Below, piece by piece: positions 23,800-37,700 of a stretch of 64,000 nt of DNA. The notes beneath the pieces are model-generated. The model saw nothing but the letters and a program-made list of their open reading frames with translations. It ran no database searches and had not been told where the DNA came from. This stretch comes from Apostichopus japonicus (Eukaryota; Echinodermata; Holothuroidea; Aspidochirotida; Stichopodidae). The position numbers and the translations under genes are program-made. The stretch's first letter is position 1. Each line of letters begins with the position of its first letter. The stretch covers positions 27,682,898-27,746,897 of the forward strand of contig NC_092577.1 of NCBI RefSeq assembly GCF_037975245.1. The letters run 5' to 3'.

Positions 23800-25127
23800 G
23801 ACACTTCAATGCTTTGAGTTTGCTAAAAAACTGTTTACAGGAAGGCATCCGATCATTAAAGGCGATTTGCTATAGCCCACTTAGCCATGCCTTAGTTATG
23901 GCCCATAGTAGTGGCGTGGGTAGGATTTCAAAGGTTGGGTATGCTGGGGGATTCAAAATCCACCCAGATTGATACAGGTAAGCACTCTTGTTCAAGCCAA
24001 CTCCCAGTACATAAATGTATCGTTCACACTGTGTCTACAAAAGCCTTTGTATGTCTTTATAATAGGACGATTCATTTATTACAGTAAGATTCGTTATTTG
24101 CCGAATTAAAGTTAAAATTTGGAAAAAATCAAAGATGCTATTAGAGCGATGGTATTTTGACAATTAATTGGGGTCAGCAGTTTCCACCTTTCAATTGTTT
24201 CCCCTGAAGTTATCATTTCCGTCCGAACTTTTCTTTCAATAGTAAAGTTGAAGCTATCTCATTGTCTATGATTTACTATAATTATGATTCAAATAAATTT
24301 GTATATGAAACCTCATCGACTTAGGCTTCATTCATTCATTCAGTCACTATAACATTGTCTGTCCAGCGCCATCGCCCATCGGTTTTATTGCATTAATCGG
24401 CTTAAATCTTTATAGACTCGTTGGAAACAATATTTCGGTTAGGTCTATTCTAACGACTGATCAGTATGTGTGATGTTGAAATTACGTTACATATTATGCT
24501 GCAAGTAACAATATCAGATTAAATTCGGACGGTCGATATAACGATGGTATAAAGTTAAAAACATATCATATAACAAGCAATGTAGCAGGTCATCACGTTG
24601 GTTAGCGTGTGAGGGGAATGGGGCCTCGTAGCGATGACAAAAAGCAAATAACAGGATAATATGTAACTTTAGACGCAATGGGCTGGTTTTAAGTTTAGGG
24701 CAACATTAACATTGGGCAATCGGGGAGGGGGGGGGGGGGTGGCAAGATATTTGACTGCCGTGTATGTGCCCACAGCTGTGGATCAATATGAAATTCAATA
24801 GACTATATTGTTATTATTTCATGTGATTGATTTCAGTTTAATTTACTCGAGAAAAGATAACTGGAAGGAGGGGCGATGGTGACTTTTACTCCGAATGAAA
24901 TTAAAAAAAGCTGAACACAATAAACGCATATACGAATTGCAGATACATATATTCCCAAAGGCATGTGTAAATAAAGACCAATGCACTAACCAGTCAGGCA
25001 AACAGGTATGCATCGAGTACTCGAGGAAAAAGTTAAACATAATTGCCTTCTTAAGATTTATTAAAAACATGTCAAAATAAATTTTTCGCATGAATGCCAT
25101 CGGGTTAGGGTGGGGTTGTGAATTTGG
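23800..25127. other. Non-coding spacer
   Basis: I find no gene here. A fragment beginning GTAGTGGCGTGGGTAGGATT at about 23909 resembles a hAT-type MITE end, and a poly-G run lies near 24725-24740. Short open frames are unsupported. Confidence 0.45.
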
Positions 25128-26612
25128 AGCAAAGATCTACATCAGCTGCCCGTTAAACAAATGACGTAAAGAAGGCGGCTGTAACTACGTAAAACTGTCG
25201 AAAGGAGCGCAAAGCTACATTAAGAGAGCTAAATTTAAAATGAATATGTATAGATTTCGGATTTTAAAATAAGGATTTCGGATTTTAAAAAACAGATTTC
25301 GGATTTCAATAAACAGATTTCGGATTTAAAAAAATAGATTTCGGATTTTAAAATAAGGATTTCGGATTTCATAAAAAAAAAAAAACAACCTTGACCCTTA
25401 TGGGCTTCCGTACAAATCTACATAAAGAGATAAAGTCAATTTGCATGCTCAGTCCACGATAATTTCGCAATATCCATAGTTTCATTGTGATGTCGCAATA
25501 AATTAACGGATGCTGCTAAAGGCCATACCTCACTATTATAACGGGATGTAGGTAAGTGAAGGCGGAACCGTAACTTTGGGACAAGGATTGGCTCTTGACA
25601 ATGCCGGTATCAGCTGCATCGCCGTGAGAACCATATTGTGGCACTTCTAGACCACCCCCCCCCCCGCTTACCTTCCTTTCACCACCACCACCAAAAACAT
25701 CAAAAGTGCTTTTTTTAATAAGAAGTGCTGAATGTAATTTGATAATGCCCTTTGTGGTATCTACGTCAGCTGCCCGTTAAAACGAATGACGTAAGGAAGG
25801 CAGTTGTAACTAAGTAAAACTGTCGAATAGAACGCATTACTAAATTAAGAGAGCTAACTTTAAAGTCAATATGCGTGCTCCTCAGTCCACGATAATTTCG
25901 CAATACCCATAGTTTCATTGTGATGTTGCAACAAATTAACGGATGCTGCTAGAGGCCATACCAAACTATTATAACGGAACAATGTAGGTAACTGAAGACG
26001 GAATCGTAACTTTGGGACAAGGATTGGCTCTTGACAATGCCGGTATCAGCTGCATCGCCGTGAGAACCATATCGTGGCACTTCTCGACACCCCCCCCCCC
26101 ACCCCTTACCGTCCTTTCACCACCACCTAAAACATCAAAAGTGCTTCTTTAAATAAGAAGTGCTGAATGTAAGTTGAAAATGCCCTTTGTGGTATCTACG
26201 TCAGCTGCCCGTTAAATTGAATGACGTAAAAAAGGCAGCTCTGTAACTAAGTAAAACTGTCGAAAAGAACGCAAAACTAAAGAGCTGAACTCAAAATGAA
26301 TATGTATGCTCCTCGGTAATTTCGCAATATCCATAGGTTCATTGTGATGTCGCAATGAATTAACGGATGCTGCTAGAGGCCATACCACACTTCTATAACG
26401 GAACAATGTAAGTAACTGACGGCGGAACCGTAACTTTGGGTCAAAGTTTGGCTCTTGACAATGTCGGTACCAGCTGCATCGCTGTGAGAACCACATCGGT
26501 CACTTCTCGACCCCCTCCCCTTACCGTCCTTTCACCACCACCAAAAACATAAAAAATGCTTCTTTAGTGAGAAGTGCTGAATGTAATTTGAAAATGCCCT
26601 TTGTGGTATTTG
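25128..26612. repeat. Three tandem copies of a roughly 420-630 bp unit
   Basis: Units begin near 25128, 25758 and 26194. Each contains TCAGCTGCCCGTTAAA, TGACGTAAxGAAGGC, AACTGTCGAA, TTTCGCAATAxCCATAG, TTAACGGATGCTGCT, GGCTCTTGACAATG, CAGCTGCATCGC, a C-run, and AAGAAGTGCTGAATGTAA. The first unit is longer because it holds the 22-bp array at 25253-25377. No conserved open frame runs through the units. Confidence 0.85.
25253..25377. repeat. 22-bp short tandem repeat
   Basis: About six units of GATTTCGGATTTTAAAA type, inserted inside the first of the three larger tandem units and absent from the other two. Confidence 0.85.
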
Positions 26613-28786
26613 TGCAATGGAATACACAGAGGATCCATTTTCGGACGGTCTTGTATATACATATTCCCACGTCCCACTGCCCAACTTGGATCCTCAGCTG
26701 CCGACCCTGTCACTACGCTCTTTCTTTTCTTTTTCTTTTGCAGTAGATAAGCAGTTTTTCAACAGTGTTGACGCCGAGTCTGCATGGTCCGTACATATAG
26801 TGCGAAGTTCCTGGATGCTATCGAGGGCCCTAAGCGGCCTCTGAACCCCATATGCTTAATGCGCGCAAAGCTTTTAACTAGTAATGGGGTCCAGAAGTTC
26901 TGTTTTCAATTGCTAAGGGTTGTGAAAGAGTTGAAAATGTTAAGGAACACTGTTCTAAGCCCTGGTATTCAACTTGGGAGCCACGACTATATAGCCGCCA
27001 AAAAGGACGCTAAAATAGGCGTTAAAAAACTTCAATTGTCGATATTTGTGGGAAACAAAAAATCTTAACTTAAGAAAAGTTGAAAACGTGTAATTCCAGT
27101 TTGCAAGTAAGGAAGTAAGCACCTCCCATCACATAAACATTATTCAATCGGGATGGGGGGGGGGGGGCTATACCTTCTCCCGTCATGACGGACCACAACT
27201 TACGCCATTGAGGGTCGCCAAAAGATGAAGGTGTAAACTTATCAAAGTAGCTTGACTGAACACTATCTTTCTGAACTATCCTTTCTGTCTCGAAGATTCA
27301 AATCTATTGTTTATATTCGTTCCCTGCGAAGTGGCTATTGCATGCTAAACCATCCAATGATTCAATGCTCGATCGTGAAGGGAGAGGGTCTGCATTGCCA
27401 TCGGTTGCAGCTAAAGCGGTGAGACACTCGTACAAGACACCGTATCATATCAAGTTATTACACAATATTACAGGACCATGCAAACATTTTCTCTGAAGAG
27501 CAAATATTGCTAATCATGTTTGTGCAATGTGAAGGAATCGAAGGAGCGTTGGTAACTACAGAACGACTGCATTGGTAACTACAGCTACCGAGTAAGGCCT
27601 ACACACCTCGCAACTACGGCGAATACCAGGTAATAGGGAGAATGAAGAATCTGAACAAATTGTCTGGAAACAAATTTTCCGACATGTAAACGACAAAAAA
27701 GTGTTAGGCCTGTAGGCTAGGCCTAGTATTACTGTATTTGTAGTTGGCCTAGTACAAGTTGCGTTACTGCTTACTGTAGGTTTTAATGTAACTTAGTGTT
27801 ACTGTTAGTTAGACATAGTTCTGCGAGTACAAAACACTGCAATGAATTCGTAGCGATTTTAATGCCAATTTGGTAATATTAACGTGGAAAAAATAAACCA
27901 TAGCTCATTTAATTATTGGTTGTTATTGGAATCTCTGCATTCAAATCATGGAGTTGGCAAGTTGGGAAGTACAATAATAAAATACTTTCTTAATTCCATG
28001 ATTTGCTGGTCATAAAAATGTATCATTAGGCCTAGGCCTATATTCAATTAACTTTAAATTGTTAGGTTTATATACAGCATACAGTCATTTAATAAACAGA
28101 AACTTGGTTTTGGTGACTTTTCTTAAAGAAAAATAAAATAGTGAATTAAATTCAGCCCATTTTTTAAATTTAAATATATTTTTCATATACCATGTAATGT
28201 TTATGCTGAATATATGAATTTTTTAGTGCACACAACCATGTCACTGTCAATAAAGTTATTTTGACCCATTAGTTTTCAACACACTGAACACATCTTTGAT
28301 TGCATGAAGGAACCGTAATAAATTGTTATCTACTTACAAATTTAGTACTCGAGTCCTTCCATTACTTGTAACATTAATTTGTGTTTTTAGTTTTAAGAGA
28401 CATAACATTGTACAGTTAACATAACAAGCATGTTTGATGGTACTGCCTATTTGACAATTTTGTTATTCTGTTAGATAAAGCCCTGGTATGATGTACTTGA
28501 TTGAATCATTTCATGTTTAAGACTATGAAGTTGACTTCAATTAGGCATTAATAAAAACAAGTGATTTAATGGTTTAGATCCTCCAAACCTGAGTAAAAGG
28601 ATTGTGTAAGTGACTTCAGACCGTGAGCGATTCAACCTTTCCTTAACATGAGAGAATTATGCACAGTCATTACATACAGTATGTACCTGAAATCATTCAG
28701 CAGGCCAAAGCTTATGTTTCGTAAACTTGTTGTCGAATGCAATTTATTTTAATTTAATTTTTATATACAGAGAATAGATAAGTACT
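26613..28786 (+). other. Upstream region of SLC18B1 copy B
   Basis: No coding exon is seen. TTATATACAG at 28761-28770 looks like a splice acceptor 16 bp before the copy B start codon, so a non-coding first exon probably lies upstream in this stretch. I cannot place it or a promoter. The sequence has scattered TAGGCCTAGGC words near 27700 and 28030. Confidence 0.4.
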
Positions 28787-31700
28787 ATGGCAGAGGATCA
28801 GCAAAACGTTAATGAAGTTGATGTATCAGCCTCTCCACCTCTAACGAAAAGACAAAAGATAATCTTCTGTGGGATTGCTGCCTCCTATGTATTCAATTTG
28901 ATGTCCTTTTCAATCATTGCTCCATTCTTTCCTGCAGAGGTTTGTCAACATTATTCTCTAACGATTTGATATATTTTCATAGAAATATTTTTATGATTAG
29001 GAGATTCATATAGATCAAATCAAGGCTGAAACTGCAACAGATCAGAGGTTTTTTGTTGTTTTACTTTTAGTCTCTGGCAATATCTACCTGTCTTGTCACT
29101 ACTATTGCACTACTATTGTCTTCTGCCTGCCTGACTTAGTAGGTCTGCTGCAATAGGTCTACAGAAGACTGCCATTGAGTGTCACCTACTAACATGTAAT
29201 GAATGGGAAGATGGGAATTTGTCAAGAAAGTGGTGATTTAAGAGATTGGAGCTTCACCTTAATAATGTTAAGATATATAAAACTGTCAAGTGTGCAGCAT
29301 CAAGTTTAATTATCAATCTCAAGCTATCAGCTCTGCAATATTAAAGGCATTGAAGACTCGCCCCAAACCGTGTGCGGCCATCTGAAAAAGATAACTTTCC
29401 GTTGCTTGCAAGTGACGTTTTGTTCGTGTCGCTACAAAATGCAGACAGTACAGTAATGAAACGTGATACCTTAATTGTTATCTTCAGCTGGACCTGAGAT
29501 GTCCATCGCTGTATGGTTTGTATACTGTGCTGTGGGTATTGACCGCAGCTGTATGTACTGACTGTACACTAGTGTCTAATTACCGACGGTAGCAAGTTGT
29601 GTGTGTATTTTCTGGGATCGATGGTGGTGTCTAACACTTCTGTTACACCTCATTCGAAACTAGGTCAGATTACCGGCATTAGACGTTTCTTTTTGCGCGA
29701 GTCTTCACACCCTTTAATAACGTTAAGATATATATAATGCTGTCAAGTGTGCATCAATTTTAATTCCCAATCTCAAGCTACCATAGCTGCGATATTAAAG
29801 AACAAAGACTATTTGATGACAGTAATGTTGAAAATTGAAATCTCGAGTGATGTTCTTCAGCTGGATCACTATGACATCTATATCCTTACTTTATCTTTTA
29901 AATTGTGTAGAATCCTTCATGTGAATACAAGAGCTGTGCGGGTACATATAAGGTGGGGTAAAAGTCCATTTAATGCAACGAGGGGCAGCTTCCTTACCCA
30001 GAAAAGTTTGCTTCCAGAGGAGGTTGTATCAAGGATTATCTAGCCTTTACATGTGCAGGAGAGTGTGGCAACATTATTGAGATATTGAAATGCATTTTTA
30101 TTGTTTGTTATCTTTCAGGCAGCTAAGAAAGGTCTGTCACCCACTCAAGTTGGCTTTATCTTTGCTTTATTCAACTTGGTTAATTTTTTGGCCTCACCAT
30201 TGTTTGGAAAATTTGTAAGTTAATTAAGCATTGAATTTACAGGAAAATAATTGAAACCTTTCCACTCTTTTCTTTAATACAAACCTCACCAGGTAGTAGT
30301 GAGTGCTAGTCAAAACATTTTGTTTTTATTAGTCATTTTTAGCTTCCTCAAAATAACTGAACATACTCTTCATACAGACCAGTGTATGACCACATGACAT
30401 CAAACTCTTAACAACTTTTTACAGAAAGTGGGTTCTTGTTAATTGAAACCTTTCAATCATGATAAGGACTTATTCCAACCATTACAATAGCATTGCTCCT
30501 TATCATACACAACATGAAAGTGTGAATCATAGCACTTGTATAAACTCGTGGTTCCCATCCAGTGGCTCCAAGTTTCACCAAAAATAACTCCTTGTCGCTT
30601 CAATCCTCATATAGTTATTATTCTCTGATGTACAACTCGTGCTAGATATATCAGAATATTAAATATACTAACATAAACTTATAACGTAATACAGTCATAA
30701 TGTGATTAATGTCTTTATTCTCTGAGCTGCTAGCAGTGCTTAACAAGTACAACAAGAGACTCCAGTCTCTCCTCAACTAAAGTAGCTGGAGGCCCATGCA
30801 TTATTAATATTGTGTAGCTGACGCAAAGTGCTTGTGTTATTTTCCTGTGTCCTTGAAAGGTTACTAGGCCCTGAACTCATTTATGATTCTTTAGTGGCAT
30901 GCATATATGCTGGATTATTTATGTACATGTTGTATAAATGTCAATTTATTTCTGTTTATTCCAGCTACCAGTATTAGGAGCAAAGTTTGTCTTTCTTTCT
31001 GGTGCATGGGTTGCTGCTGGTTGTAATGTACTCTTTGGGTGAGTAGTAAATGTTGATGAGGATTAATATGTTGATGAGAATCATTTTTGATAATTATTAA
31101 ATTGATGAATATTAACGTTGATGAGCATAAATTGTAAATCTGTATTGTGATTGCTTGGGAATATATACAGTAACTTACTGCTAAGATAAATGCAGTTAAT
31201 GTTGAGAACCACATAGTAGAACTTGTTGATACTTGTTGATAGTTGTTGATACTCAACATGTATGTTCCTGCTTTATTATCTACACATAAAGTCATCAATT
31301 CCTTTCCATCTCTTGTATTCTACAGAGTGTTAGATGAGATTGAGGACACACAGACTTTCATGATATTCTGTTTTGTTGTCCGGGCTGTTGAGGCCTGTGG
31401 GTCAGCAGCCTCTATTACTGCCAGCATGACAATAACAGCTAATGCATTTCCAGATAATATGGCACAAATGATGGTGAGTGAGCCCATACATACTAGTGCT
31501 GATTGTCGTAATCCATTAATTAAAAGTAGTCGCGATTACGCTTTGGAAGTTTGATTAATTGCGCTCAAACCTAAGTTGCGATTACTCAACTACAAGTTAG
31601 CACTACACATAATCAAAATAATCTGTTTTTGAAAAATTGGCAAACCTCTCAAAAACAACACTTAAGCAGTTTGACAGCAAATATCATGAAAAATCGGCAT

Positions 31701-34700
31701 GCAAGAACTTGCTACGGTTTATTCATGCGTTTGCTTGTCAGTAATACGCTAGTTCTGCAGAGCAACATTGAGTCCTAGCAATTTTTGATCGTGAGTTTTA
31801 TGATTGCGAAAGTATTTGTCATTTCTTCAAACATGTTTACAATTACTTCATTCCTGGCCTGGTTCACATTTATCGAATGTCTGATTGAGTGTGTTTATTG
31901 CGGTGTAGTTTACTAATTTCAATGTGCAAAACATGTGCCTGCTATCGTTCTAGGCTAGAGCCTAGCCTAGAACTTTGAACGTCCTTCAACAGAAAAATCT
32001 TGCATACTAATCATCACACCACTGCAAAGTGTTACATCTACAGTATTCATTTGTTGCACGTTTGTTTTTATTAGTGCTAGTAGTTGTAGTAGCCTCATAG
32101 ATTCATTAGAAAGTTTCTGATTTACTATGAAGGATTTTAGGAAATGTTGTATATTGATAGTTGTTCACATTTTTTGTTTGGTAGATGATTTAGACACCAC
32201 ACGTTGAGACCCAAAAGAACAGATAAATACAGTGCACCATGGAGAAAGATTTGTTTTGACTGTAGTTCTGCAATGTAAAATGACAGTGTTGACGTCATAA
32301 CTGTAATCGAGTAATTGCAGTAATCGCCAGAAGAGCTATGCGATTAATCGACTACAAAAGAGTCGACTATCAGCACTATTGCATACATACAGACACCTAT
32401 ACATACACCCATACATGCTTGCATACAAACACACATACATACTCGCATACAAACACGCATACATTTAAAGGCTGAATACCCGAAACTCATTATCAACCCC
32501 TGCGGCATCATCCGCTAACCGTACCATTTACCTAAAGGGACTTAAAGGCATTGAAGACTCGCCCCCAACGGCGTGCCACGCTCTGAAAAAGTTAACTTTC
32601 CGTTGCTTCCAAGTGAAGTTTTCTGCTTGTTGCTACTAAATGCAGACAGTAATGAAACATGAGACCTGAGATGTCCATCGCTGTATCGTTTATACACTGT
32701 GATGTGGGTATTGACCCCAGCTGTATGTACTGACTGTACACTAGTGTCTAATTACCGACGGTAGCAAGCTGTGTGTGTATTTTCTGGGATCGATGGTGGT
32801 GTCTAACACTTCTGTTACACCACATTCAAAACTAGGTCAGATTACCGGCATGAGACGTTTCTTTGTGCGCGAGTCTTCACACCCTTTAAAGTGCCATCCC
32901 ATGTTCCCACAACAGGCCGGAGTAGTGTGGCTAATAAATCAGCTTTGCTTAAAGATGACAATGTTTACATACATTTCCAAGTTACATGGCACAAATAATG
33001 ATCATATATATCGTATTAGTTTTAATGTGTCCTTTCTTTGGAATAATTCTATGGAATAACTCTTCATCTCCACAGGGTATCCTGGAGTCTTTTAGTGGGA
33101 TCGCTTTCATGGTTGGTCCTCCATTAGGTGGTTTATTTTATAGTGTAAGTACATCCCTCAAACTTTTATATCATTATTTCTCCAATTTTCATTGAATATT
33201 TAACTTAGGACCCCATTTTCATATCAAATCAATACAATTTAAATTTTGTTCTAGGTCATTATGCAATAAATTTGTGTGGAAGACATTGAAATATCCATGT
33301 GTAATACTTGTATTAGCACTTAACTGTACCCAAATTTAAAAAAAGAGAAGTTTGTTCAGCGATAACAGCAATTGATGAATCAAAGTTATTACCTGTATAT
33401 GTTAATTTTAGAACAATATTGTTATGAATGGAAAATTTTAAAACAACTTCATTCAGTTTGTAAATTGCTCATTCAGACTTGGTTAAATGACATAATTTGA
33501 CAACCTCAATACCAAGACAGCTTCTACATAAATTGTGTTCAATTAAACAGTGTAATCAATTATATTTCATATGCAAATAAGTTGTGAACCTTTGTGGGAA
33601 ATTTCAACTTTGTAAGAGCTGTAAATAATCGCTGAGACAAGTTAATTCAGGATATTGTTAAGTTGTGGTGGTCAGTTTGTGACTATTTTGCATGTTTGAG
33701 AAGAACTCTTGTCTTTAAAAATTTTTCCTTAGTATATATATTTATATTAATATTCAAGCTGTGTCCATTTTATTTTTCGTATTCATATTTTAAGGGGTTT
33801 TGTCATTTTGTTACTTAAAATTACTTAAAACTCACTTTTTCAAGTTAGGAATTTCACTGTAAATCTATATTGTTTTTAAAATTATTACTTCGTATATATA
33901 TATTTTTTTAATATAAACATTTAAGCTGCATCAATTTTATTTAACATATTCATATTTGAAGGGTTTTGTCATTTTGTTGTCATTGTAAAGCGCTCTTGAA
34001 CATGCTTAAGCATGAAAAGAGCGCTTTATAAATCTGGTAAATATTAATAATAATAAGTCTCTGAAATTTGTGAAATACTGTTCAACTGGGAAGAAACTGA
34101 GTTTAATATGCTTTTATAGTGATTATGTCTTGTCCGTCATCTGGTTCATAGTTTCTCTTCCAATCAGTATTAGTTTATAGTTTGTGACCACATGTTACTG
34201 AAAGTTATAACAGCTCAAGACCTTGTGTTAAAGCGCACAGATTATGGTTCCCTGAATTCAGTATCGTCTGTTTCCTCTTCAGATTGGAGGGTACAAATTG
34301 CCATTCTTTGCCTTAGGAGGAATTTCTGTGGCCACCATAATCTTCAACATCATTCTATTGCCATCAGTTGGTAAGTAAAACATGACTTTTGTCATATCCA
34401 AGTTCATGATTATTCATATGTTGTCCGGTAAACAATTCCCATCGTGCATCATTCTGTGTAGCACATGACTTGGAGTTGATTGAAGAGTGAAAAATATAGA
34501 GAACGTAATTTGTAACACACGTACTGTACTCTTGCTGCAGTCTTTACTTACATACATGTACATCCTACCGTCTAACAGTGTATTGTGAGAACTGCTATTT
34601 CGGGAGTCTAACCAAGCTGTGCGCCTAATACTACAAATAAACCATCCGATATAACAACTTTGTTGATCCATGAATGTCATTTCTAGCAATTTCAAACCAG

Positions 34701-37700
34701 TAGTGATCAGCGTTCTGTCATTTCTTACAGGTGTTGGCCGAGCAGAGAGTGGCTCTCTCAAGAACATGTTCTTGATTCCAGCATTTTATCCGACAGCTCT
34801 GGCTGTTATTATCGGGAGTGCGTCTCTAGGCTTCCTGGATCCTACTCTTTCGCCACATCTCTTGTCTGTGAGTTCTGATGAAGTACTTCTCTTACAAAGT
34901 CATTCTTTCTACATGCTCAGCCGTGACATTCATTATTCCATAATGTTTATGAAGCTATAGGGATAACTATTTTTCTAGGAATATTGTTCTCAGTGAAGTC
35001 TTGAAGGCTGTCTATGCATTTTGTTTGTATATTAGAGCCTTGCAGTAAAACAAGTCCCTATTTTAAACCAGTTTGTAGTGAGCTGATAGATAGGAACGTG
35101 CTTTCATCTGTTAATGCAAAGTTTATAATGTTTAATCCGGTCTGCACTTCTTTGAATCTCAGAATGCTTTCATCTGTTAATGCAAAGTTTATAATGTTTT
35201 ACCCGGTCTACACTTCTTTGAATCTCAGAATGCTTTCATCTGTTAAGGCAAAGTTTATAATGTTTTACCCAGTCTTCACATCTTTGAATCTCAGAATGTT
35301 TTCATCTGTTTAGGCAAAGTTTATAATGTTTTACCCAGTCTTCACATCTTTGAATCTCAGAATGCTTTCACTACAAATTTGCTTCAAAACTGTCCTCAGC
35401 TTTTGTCTTTGTTTGGGAAAAACCACAAAGTTGAACTTGTGTAATGCTAGTGTTTGTCCAAGATTTGCTTTAGACCTCATTGTTTGCTGGTTCCCTTTTT
35501 ATAAATTTCATAGCCTTTGTTTGAGTCATAATGGTGCCAGAGCACAAGAAATGCCTTGCGTGTGAACAATTAGGTCAAGGCTAACATGCATGTATGCTAG
35601 TGGCATAAACGTGCCACAGTAAACTATATTGAAGTGACAAAACTAAAAAAAAGGTAATGTTGTAGAACTGTGTGTAACAACTTAATGCTTTCTGCTAACG
35701 ATGTCAGCTTTTCTGCCCTACACAGTATAGCTACCTTTGCATGTATACATTGCACAGATAAATATTTTGATTGACTTTAAAATCTGAAGTATGTTTTCCC
35801 TTGACCTTTGTTTTTTGTTTTTATTTCCCAGTTTGATTTAAGTGCACCTTTAGTTGCTGTTTCCTTCTTACTGATGGGTGGAGTCTATGCACTCACATCA
35901 CCATTATGGGGGTATTTAGCAGACAAGAAGGTATGGACATCCTCTATTCTTCCCTAGAAGTAGGCACAGAATGTCTACTCATGCAGGGATGTGCCCACGC
36001 TAGGCGGCACTGGGCGGCCCCGCCGAGCACTAAAATTTACCGCCCAGCACTGTCTTAAAAATCTTGAATCCAGCAATATTATTATCTAAAATCCTGACAT
36101 TCCTAACATTATATTCAACATAAATTGGGCCACATGTATCCTTGTTTAACCCCCATTTGTCAGATTCACGTAAACACAGGTGCAGGGATATGGAGTATCA
36201 CACTACACTAGCTCTGTATACAACTTGCCCTTGTCAATGTCAGGCTGGCAGTTGTAGTGCGAGTGCACCACGTACGTAAAAATGTCACCCCTCCCCTTAG
36301 ACCCCTCCCCAGGACGGCGATCAGTATACCCGGCACTCAGGAAATCCTGGGCACGGCCCTGCTCATGTATGTTGTGCTCCCACAAATAAGTCATTGGAGA
36401 CTGAAATGCTGTCAGGCTGTGTTGATAGCTCACGAATACTTATGAAATCACTTGTCTCAGTGCATCAGAGATTGAGCACAAACCATAGATTCTAGGTATA
36501 AATGTCAGTTACAGTCATAGAGGAAGGGAGTACTACCCAATATCAGGCATGAGCTTTTTCCGCGAATTCGCAGAATATCCGTGATTTCTTTTCTACCTTG
36601 GGGACAAAAACTATTATCCTAACACACTGTAGCATATGCAAACTGGAGCCTATACTGCAAAATTCTGTGATTTGTTTTTTACCCCAGGCTTATCCCTGCA
36701 ATATGTAATTGAATTTTTGTAATTATTATGCATTCTGTTTGGTGTACTGGTGTCAGTGTGCTTCTTCTATAGTCAAGGATTCCGATCACCCTCTCTTTGA
36801 TTTTTACTTGAAACCACGTAGATTCTAACGATCCCACGTATGCGGACAGAACGGTTTAGGCGATCATTTAGGCGATAATTTTTACCTAGAAGTATTAAGA
36901 CTTTGAATTGTATGATGCATAGATAACTTTTTTTAACCTATTTTTGAGATGCTGTAGTCCATTTTATTATATTGTCATTTTATGTTGAATATCAATAAAT
37001 TTTACTTTACTTTTTACTTTAAAAATATCAATCAGATCATATGCATATCATACTTTCTGTCATTTTTCAGAAAAATACCCGTTTCATGATGGTGATAGGG
37101 TTTTATCTCTCAGCTATATCGTACTTGTTACTAGGGCCATCACCTCTTTTAAATTTGCCAAAGTAAGTCACTTTCATACTTCAGTCTATGTGAGACTAGG
37201 AGGTGGGGCCTATGGCGGGCCATCAGTCTCAAATCGTGGGAAATCGACATTTACCGATTTAATCGACATATACACATTTTCCTTCGACTTATACCAGTTT
37301 CCAGCAGCTTAAATTGAATTCTACCGATTTAAATCGACATATACCAGTTTAATTCTACATATCATCGATTTAAAATCTACATATACCAGTTTAAATCGAC
37401 ATATCATCGATTTAAATTGACATATACCAATTTAAATGGATGATAAGTAAAATAAATCGGTATATGTCAATTTAAATAGACATATACCAGTTTAAATCGA
37501 TGATGTGTCGAATTATATCGGTATATGTCAATTTAAATCGACATATACCAATTTAATTTGACTTATACCAGTTTAAATCGACATAAACCGATTTAAATCG
37601 ACATTTACCAATTTAAATCGATGATATGTAAAATAAATCGGTAAATGTTAATTAAATCGCCATCTACCAGTTTAAATCGATGATATGTCGAATTAAATCG

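Noticed and set aside
35014-35313. Open frame with a repeating LRMLSSVNAKFIMF pattern
   Set aside because: It is the 66-bp minisatellite read in frame, inside an intron with no splice links.
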